Virus record (IMG/VR): IMGVR_UViG_3300032084_001540
Coordinates: 1-64,000 of that record
DNA from: a virus
Length of the DNA: 64,000 nucleotides
Strand: one strand, 5' to 3'
In this document: in pieces, positions 60,671 to 64,000 of the stretch
Position numbering within the stretch: position 1 is the first letter of the stretch
Layout of the letters: the number at the start of each line of letters is the position of its first letter
The notes under the pieces: model-generated
What the model was told of the DNA's origin: nothing
The model's input: the letters and a program-made list of their open reading frames with translations, nothing else
Databases searched by the model: none
Position numbers and translations under genes: made by a program

Positions 60671-60838
60671 TCACTTAGTATAGGTACGACCACGATAACA
60701 GAATGTACCGTGTGTCTCCTTGGACTCTACACAACGAGTAGAATACTCAACACCACGATAAGCGGCGTGAAGAACTCGTGCGTTGTGAACTGCAGATGCT
60801 TTGTTGATCTGCTTCTTGATCATGTTAAGTGTGTTCAT
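60671..60838 (-). CDS. DUF4278-like small protein, 55 aa
   Basis: ATG 60836-60838 and TGA at 60671-60673 encode MNTLNMIKKQINKASAVHNA followed by two YRG repeats: AYRGVEYS and CYRGRTYTK. The paired YRGxxY motif is typical of DUF4278 proteins of cyanobacteria and cyanophages. AGGAG lies 8 bases before the ATG. It is a highly likely gene despite its size. The role is unknown. Confidence 0.8.
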   Translation of the reverse strand: MNTLNMIKKQINKASAVHNARVLHAAYRGVEYSTRCVESKETHGTFCYRGRTYTK

Positions 60839-60877
60839 GAGTTGACTCCTAAAGTAGTTGGATTTTAATCCGTTCCT

Positions 60878-61042
60878 TTAGTCGTTTGCGTCCCATGGGT
60901 AGCAATCAGGTGTTGATTCCTTCATGACCTCAATCAATTCCACCTTCATTTCGGGTGAAATATTCTCATTTGTTCTCATCCGAAACATAATTGCATCAGC
61001 TTGAGCACATGTGAGTGATGAATAGAATAGTAATTCTAACAT
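60878..61042 (-). CDS. Small hypothetical protein, 54 aa, ending DAND
   Basis: ATG 61040-61042 encodes MLELLFYSSLTCAQADAIMF and ends SPEMKVELIEVMKESTPDCY-PWDAND. I recall similar short cyanophage proteins. A GGAG lies 11 bases before the ATG inside a perfect palindrome. It is driven by a perfect consensus promoter and a structured leader of about 57 bases. Part of the coding region is the 23-bp repeat. Function unknown. Confidence 0.75.
   Translation of the reverse strand: MLELLFYSSLTCAQADAIMFRMRTNENISPEMKVELIEVMKESTPDCYPWDAND
60921..60943 (-). repeat. 23-bp exact repeat, copy 2
   Basis: Encodes VELIEVM within the 54-residue gene; identical to 60200-60222. Confidence 0.85.
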
Positions 61043-61047
61043 AGGAT

Positions 61048-61115
61048 GAACGGCTCCGTTCCGCGACTTACTTGCGTCCCCTCAACGGGGATGAACGATA
61101 GGTCTATTATAGACC
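61048..61115 (-). promoter_or_regulatory. Structured leader of the 54-residue gene
   Basis: Contains perfect inverted repeats GAACGG-CT-CCGTTC (61048-61061), CCCC-TCAAC-GGGG (61078-61090) and GGTCTA-TTA-TAGACC (61101-61115). The palindrome closest to the gene includes the GGAG of the ribosome site. Confidence 0.5.
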
Positions 61116-61135
61116 CTATGATCTATTTATGTCAA
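61106..61135 (-). promoter_or_regulatory. Perfect sigma-70 promoter, TTGACA-18-TATAAT
   Basis: -35 at 61130-61135 and -10 at 61106-61111, both perfect hexamers; the -10 is centred in an inverted repeat. A late-like CATAAATA (61124-61131) overlaps the -35. Confidence 0.9.
61124..61131 (-). promoter_or_regulatory. T4-late-like motif CATAAATA overlapping the early promoter
   Basis: Shares bases with the -35 box of the consensus promoter at 61106-61135 and so may allow late as well as early reading of the same genes. Confidence 0.35.
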
Positions 61136-61330
61136 GTCTTCGCCAAATTCGTTAACCAAATTCTTTATCGTGGTCTCAGATCCGTCTAGGGTCTTAATCT
61201 CATACAGAGGAGATCTCATATACTTCTTCAATTTTCTATACTGCTTTGCTACTTCTGTTACCGCATCAACATTAACGTTAATTCTTGCTTTTCCATCCCC
61301 ATTTGGGGGACTATTAAATCCTACACTCAT
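61127..61330 (-). CDS. Small hypothetical protein, 67 aa
   Basis: MSVGFNSPPNGDGKARINVN opens a 67-residue protein with a basic middle (AKQYRKLKKYMRSPLYEIK). Its ATG overlaps the upstream stop by ATGA; the stop overlaps the -35 of the downstream promoter. Unrecognised; recalled as a conserved cyanophage type. Confidence 0.65.
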   Translation of the reverse strand: MSVGFNSPPNGDGKARINVNVDAVTEVAKQYRKLKKYMRSPLYEIKTLDGSETTIKNLVNEFGEDLT

Positions 61331-61626
61331 TTTTTCTTTGTCTTTGGTTTGTTTGCTTCACCCCAAAGTTTGGGGTTTCTTGTGCCATGTGTCCAATCCA
61401 TTCCCTTGATAACATCACCATAGAGATCATAGTATGCATCAAATATATCAGCAGAAGATCCCATAATGATATCAAACCAACGATCGTCATTCAAATCTAA
61501 GGTCATCAAATAAGAATTTGATGGGAGAGATTTATCTTTTGCAGCATCAGAATCACAGTTGGCATGAACTACTGTGATTCCATACTTACTCTTAAAGAGT
61601 TTTATATCGTCAGAAGATAGTACCAT
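61327..61626 (-). CDS. Small hypothetical protein, 99 aa
   Basis: MVLSSDDIKLFKSKYGITVV and a Trp/Asp-rich middle (LNDDRWFDIIMGSSADIFDA) with a Lys-rich end (NKPKTKKK). Start adjoins the upstream stop, and stop overlaps the next start. It belongs to a conserved but unassigned trio (67, 99 and 156 residues). Function unknown. Confidence 0.65.
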   Translation of the reverse strand: MVLSSDDIKLFKSKYGITVVHANCDSDAAKDKSLPSNSYLMTLDLNDDRWFDIIMGSSADIFDAYYDLYGDVIKGMDWTHGTRNPKLWGEANKPKTKKK

Positions 61627-62096
61627 TAACTGCGATTACCCCACGTAATTTCTGGAAAAGCCTGAGCGACTACATTCTTGGTAATTTTGTATACACTCTG
61701 AAGATCCTTGTCCTTACAAAGCACAAGAATATCTGCCTCTGATGGATGGAGAGTTTCAAGAACTTGAATAAAGATTGTTTCTCTCCTAGTTTTGGATAAA
61801 CTATCGTTGCCACCCTTCACAAAGTTGTAAAAGTTTCTACTCTCTTGGCGAATAGAAGTATGAATTGTTCCAGCTGGTGCATCATTTGGTTTGTATGGAA
61901 CTTTACCTTCTGGGAGCATAGAAACTACACTCTCATCAAAGTTCCAAATCAATGTGACCATCAATGCATCGGACTTGTACTTTTGCAGAACCTCTACTTT
62001 TTTTGCAGTGGTTCTCTGCTTAGAAACAAGTTCTAAAATTTCAGAAATGAACGGATTAGGTGGCAGTTCATTCTTCTTCGTCTTCGTTGTTGCCAT
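61626..62096 (-). CDS. DUF6433-like conserved cyanophage protein, 156 aa
   Basis: ATG 62094-62096 (MATTKTKKNELPPNPFISEI) is chosen over an upstream in-frame ATG that overlaps the membrane protein gene more. The segment VPYKPNDAPAGTIHTSIRQE, then RRETIFIQVLETLHPSEADI and ITKNVVAQAFPEITWGNRS, fits a family I recall as DUF6433 in cyanomyoviruses. Function not known. A perfect sigma-70 promoter lies about 165 bases upstream, inside the preceding gene. Confidence 0.65.
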   Translation of the reverse strand: MATTKTKKNELPPNPFISEILELVSKQRTTAKKVEVLQKYKSDALMVTLIWNFDESVVSMLPEGKVPYKPNDAPAGTIHTSIRQESRNFYNFVKGGNDSLSKTRRETIFIQVLETLHPSEADILVLCKDKDLQSVYKITKNVVAQAFPEITWGNRS

Positions 62097-62304
62097 AATA
62101 CTCTTCTGGGTTTTCAAATCTTACTGCAAATACTGTATCGGGGATCACATTACCATGTTCATCATACATCTCTGGATGCAAATTATCTGGATGATATGGA
62201 GTGGTTTTGACAACATGTTCTTTTGCCAACCATCCTATCACTGCGCCCACGAATAATGCCATTATACTAACAAATGACATTACTGTCAAGGTAAGAGCTT
62301 GCAT
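62068..62304 (-). CDS. Small membrane protein, 78 aa
   Basis: AAGGAG lies 8 bases before the ATG. Residues 5-27 (LTVMSFVSIMALFVGAVIGW) form one transmembrane helix; the rest is acidic and cytoplasmic by charge (FENPEEYYGNNEDEEE). It overlaps the next gene by 29 bases. A perfect consensus promoter lies within its first 15 codons. Unknown function; membrane placement inferred. Confidence 0.7.
   Translation of the reverse strand: MQALTLTVMSFVSIMALFVGAVIGWLAKEHVVKTTPYHPDNLHPEMYDEHGNVIPDTVFAVRFENPEEYYGNNEDEEE
62261..62289 (-). promoter_or_regulatory. Perfect sigma-70 promoter inside a gene, TTGACA-17-TATAAT
   Basis: -35 at 62284-62289 and -10 at 62261-62266 lie in codons ~6-15 of the membrane protein gene. 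Transcripts would start near 62254 and skip that protein but read the DUF6433-like gene and those after it. Confidence 0.75.
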
Positions 62305-62316
62305 CGTCTTTTCTCC

Positions 62317-62451
62317 TTATTGATTTTGTTTCCTTGCGTCGAAGGATAGATCAAAGCAGATGTGAAACTCTCTATTAAAGAGAGAAACCATCTTTTCAAA
62401 ACTGACTTGAAACGATTTCGGTTTCTCTCCTTTAGTTTTCTTTCGGAGCAT
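62317..62451 (-). CDS. Putative small basic protein, 44 aa
   Basis: ATG 62449-62451 with GGAG 5 bases upstream encodes MLRKKTKGEKPKSFQVSFEK and then a short hydrophobic helix. The GATAAATA late-like motif lies 15-22 bases upstream. The ribosome site and ATG are enclosed in a hairpin. A longer reading frame upstream would overlap the neighbouring gene. Existence is uncertain. Confidence 0.4.
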   Translation of the reverse strand: MLRKKTKGEKPKSFQVSFEKMVSLFNREFHICFDLSFDARKQNQ

Positions 62452-62464
62452 AAGCTCCACACCT

Positions 62465-62824
62465 CTATTTATCGGTAGTTTTTCTCTTTCTCCCTGGTTT
62501 TCGGTCGGTTTCATACTGCCATGTCTCCTGCAAAATTGAGTTGAAATACTCCATAATCTTTCTAGCTCTTGGTTTACCAAGATGTCCGTATCCCTCACGA
62601 ATTTGTTTGTGATTGGCGTCTTGTCCTCCTTCTAGATAAGTTTTTAGTTCTGCAATAGTGGTGGTAAGACTGCTGGCAGTAGAACTTTCAATAAATTCAT
62701 TTACTTCAGTTCTCTTAGCAGAATTAGATTTCAAATAGTCATACATTTTAAATGTCATCACGTCTCTCAACATAGCATCGTCAATTACTTGTTCAACCAT
62801 GAAAGAAAGATCGTTATGGTCCAT
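62465..62824 (-). CDS. Conserved-type hypothetical protein, 119 aa
   Basis: MDHNDLSFMVEQVIDDAMLR and a helical body with a basic end (DRKPGRKRKTTDK) suggest a nucleic-acid-linked role, by charge only. It starts at the stop of the glutaredoxin gene, so is likely cotranslated. No family recognised. Confidence 0.65.
   Translation of the reverse strand: MDHNDLSFMVEQVIDDAMLRDVMTFKMYDYLKSNSAKRTEVNEFIESSTASSLTTTIAELKTYLEGGQDANHKQIREGYGHLGKPRARKIMEYFNSILQETWQYETDRKPGRKRKTTDK
62466..62473 (-). promoter_or_regulatory. T4-late-like motif GATAAATA
   Basis: 15-22 bases before the 44-residue frame and overlapping the end of the 119-residue gene. Confidence 0.4.
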
Positions 62825-63075
62825 TACTCTTCTGCTTTTTCTGGTAAGTGCTTCTGTTCTCTCACAAACTGAATGGTTTCAGCACAACCTCCAATTGATT
62901 TATCGTTGAAGGTTACTTGAGGGAAGCTTCCGCTATCCCCATATTCAGCAATGAATGACTCTTTAGTAAAGTCCCTATCCAACTTGTAGATGACATGCTT
63001 CAGTTCTAACCACTGAAGCAACCCAGCCACTTTGTCGCAATACGGACAACCATCCTTAGAATAAACAACAAACAT
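62824..63075 (-). CDS. Glutaredoxin
   Basis: An 83-residue thioredoxin-fold protein: C10-PYC-C13 redox motif (DGCPYCDK), TVP-like FPQVTFNDKSIGG and GGCAE. It probably reduces ribonucleotide reductase or host thiols during dNTP synthesis, which fits ThyX nearby. Common in cyanomyoviruses. The start is about 27 bases after the TalC stop. Confidence 0.9.
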   Translation of the reverse strand: MFVVYSKDGCPYCDKVAGLLQWLELKHVIYKLDRDFTKESFIAEYGDSGSFPQVTFNDKSIGGCAETIQFVREQKHLPEKAEE

Positions 63076-63102
63076 AATGTTTTCGCTACTTGTTTTTATA
63101 TA

Positions 63103-63768
63103 TTAGATTAAAGATGTTGCCTCCTCCCAATCCTTTTGGAATCGTGCTAACCCATCATCAGTCATGACGTGATTATACATCTTCCAGAATACAACAGGGG
63201 GCATAGTAACTACTTCAGCACCATATAAGAAGCAACGTGATACATGATGACAGTCTCTCAGAGACGCAGCAAGAACCTGTGTAGGCATCTGATGAGAGCG
63301 AAGCACACCAGCAATGGCGCGAACCAGTTCTACACCACTGAAAGAGTTATCATTGCAACGTCCAACGAAAGGTGAGATGTATGTTGCACCTGCCTTTGCT
63401 GCCATGATTGCTTGTGCTACTGAAAATACTAACGTAACATTAGTCTTAATGCCAGCACTACTCAACACTCTACATGCTTTGAGTCCTTCCACTGTGCAAG
63501 GAACTTTGATGGTCACAGAATCTCCCATAGAGACCATAGAGATATATTGCTGTGCCTGAGCGATCATTTCTTCAGCAGTATCAGCAACAACCTCAATAGA
63601 TACACTCACAAAGTTTGGGAACTCATCAATAAGTTGTTGAGCAACATCAGGTAGAGTTCTGCCACTCTTAAGAATAAGTGTGGGGTTTGTTGTCACACCA
63701 TCAAGAAGTCCAGTTTCATTTGCTGCTCTGATTTCCTCAATATCAGCGGTGTCCAGAAAAATTTTCAT
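63103..63768 (-). CDS. talC: Transaldolase TalC
   Basis: A 221-residue fructose-6-phosphate-aldolase-like transaldolase: MKIFLDTADIEEIRAANETG, TTNPT at 26-30, Schiff-base Lys88 in SVTIKVPCT, and SPFVGRCND near residue 135. Phage TalC is proposed to boost the host pentose phosphate pathway and NADPH supply for nucleotides. It has no Shine-Dalgarno: a terminator T-run ends one base before the ATG. Confidence 0.95.
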   Translation of the reverse strand: MKIFLDTADIEEIRAANETGLLDGVTTNPTLILKSGRTLPDVAQQLIDEFPNFVSVSIEVVADTAEEMIAQAQQYISMVSMGDSVTIKVPCTVEGLKACRVLSSAGIKTNVTLVFSVAQAIMAAKAGATYISPFVGRCNDNSFSGVELVRAIAGVLRSHQMPTQVLAASLRDCHHVSRCFLYGAEVVTMPPVVFWKMYNHVMTDDGLARFQKDWEEATSLI

Positions 63769-63769
63769 T

Positions 63770-63793
63770 AAAAAAGAGGGTCTTTAGACCCTC
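63770..63793 (-). terminator. Intrinsic terminator abutting the talC start codon
   Basis: On the minus strand GAGGGTC-TAAA-GACCCTC (63776-63793) is followed by TTTTTT (63770-63775), then A and the talC ATG (63766-63768). The stem is perfect. Confidence 0.85.
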
Positions 63794-63847
63794 CAAGTAT
63801 AGCACACTCTACTGGATTTTGCCAGTGAGTTTAGCGGCGACGATACT

Positions 63848-64000
63848 TTATTTATCTTTGTAAATCTCTTCTAGTTTTTCTCTAGAGAGATCTACATACA
63901 TCAGTTCTTCACCCGCTTCAGGTGCTTCGGGATGACGCGGTTTAGGTCTATTCATCTCTATGTTAATAGATTGAATGTTACTCCACATCATAGCGAATGC
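63848..64000 (-). CDS. Partial or small gene at the right edge
   Basis: An open frame ends at TAA 63848-63850 and is open to the edge; if it starts at ATG 63989-63991 it encodes 47 residues (MMWSNIQSINIEMNRPKPRH then ...LMYVDLSREKLEEIYKDK). It ends 55 bases before the terminator ahead of talC. Unrecognised; amino end uncertain. Confidence 0.5.
   Translation of the reverse strand, partial: AFAMMWSNIQSINIEMNRPKPRHPEAPEAGEELMYVDLSREKLEEIYKDK
63849..63856 (-). promoter_or_regulatory. T4-late-like motif GATAAATA
   Basis: 80-90 bases before talC, in the last codons of the edge gene. The terminator between it and talC would reduce readthrough. Confidence 0.3.

Noticed and set aside
1-64000. tRNA genes, CRISPR arrays, insertion sequences, integrase or photosystem genes
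   Set aside because: Looked for in intergenic gaps and among the proteins; none found. Gaps are too small for most and contain only hairpins and promoters.

Overview
The window looks like part of the genome of a T4-like cyanophage, a contractile-tailed myovirus of marine Synechococcus or Prochlorococcus. The evidence is recognisable T4 core proteins (gp4, gp5, gp26, gp27-like, gp32, gp33, gp48, gp53, gp54-like, gp59) beside genes typical of cyanomyoviruses: TalC transaldolase, PhoH, ThyX, a glutaredoxin, a DUF1825-like protein, a DUF4278-like small protein and an FmdB-like small protein. The DNA is AT-rich, nearly all genes are on the minus strand, and genes abut or overlap by a few bases. 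No photosystem gene, tRNA, insertion sequence or CRISPR array was seen.

Layout. Positions 1-5.6 kb hold small minus-strand genes, mostly unrecognised, with a superfamily II helicase, a KxDG nucleotidyltransferase-like protein and an HExxH metallopeptidase. Positions 5.7-31.3 kb are a very large tail-fibre and adhesin block: S74-chaperone fibre, repeat-built 1315-residue fibre, 1563- and 1974-residue structural proteins, and two glycine-rich proteins, one with a VWA/MIDAS-like motif. Positions 31.4-38.6 kb hold a plus-strand structural gene, three exported proteins, two 2OG-Fe(II) oxygenases, a paralogous pair of tail-appendage proteins and a separate spike-needle gene. A third 2OG oxygenase lies at 15.5 kb. 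Positions 38.6-50.9 kb encode the baseplate hub: gp5 OB-fold spike, gp27-like hub, two very long tail proteins carrying different peptidoglycan-active domains, gp26 and gp54-like. A plus-strand island at 50.96-53.75 kb encodes gp4, an unknown protein, gp48 and gp53. Positions 53.7-57.6 kb are the replication and late-transcription block (gp32, DUF1825-like, gp59, gp33, PD-(D/E)XK nuclease, PhoH). Positions 57.6-64 kb are metabolism and small genes, ending with glutaredoxin and TalC.

Regulation can be read in unusual detail. At least nine minus-strand sites match sigma-70 promoters with good -35 and -10 boxes at 16-18 bp spacing (two perfect in both boxes). About sixteen T4-late-like motifs (NATAAATA or CTAAATA) lie in front of structural genes. 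Two intrinsic terminators carry the -35 box of the next promoter in their loops. Two promoter-like sites inside the late structural cluster sit just before 2OG-oxygenase genes.

The parts work together as a T4-type programme: sigma-70 early and middle genes for replication and metabolism, a gp33 co-activator for late transcription, and late genes for baseplate and adhesins. The most novel-looking parts are the adhesin, exported-protein and hydroxylase cluster (15-38 kb) and the fused terminator-promoter switches.
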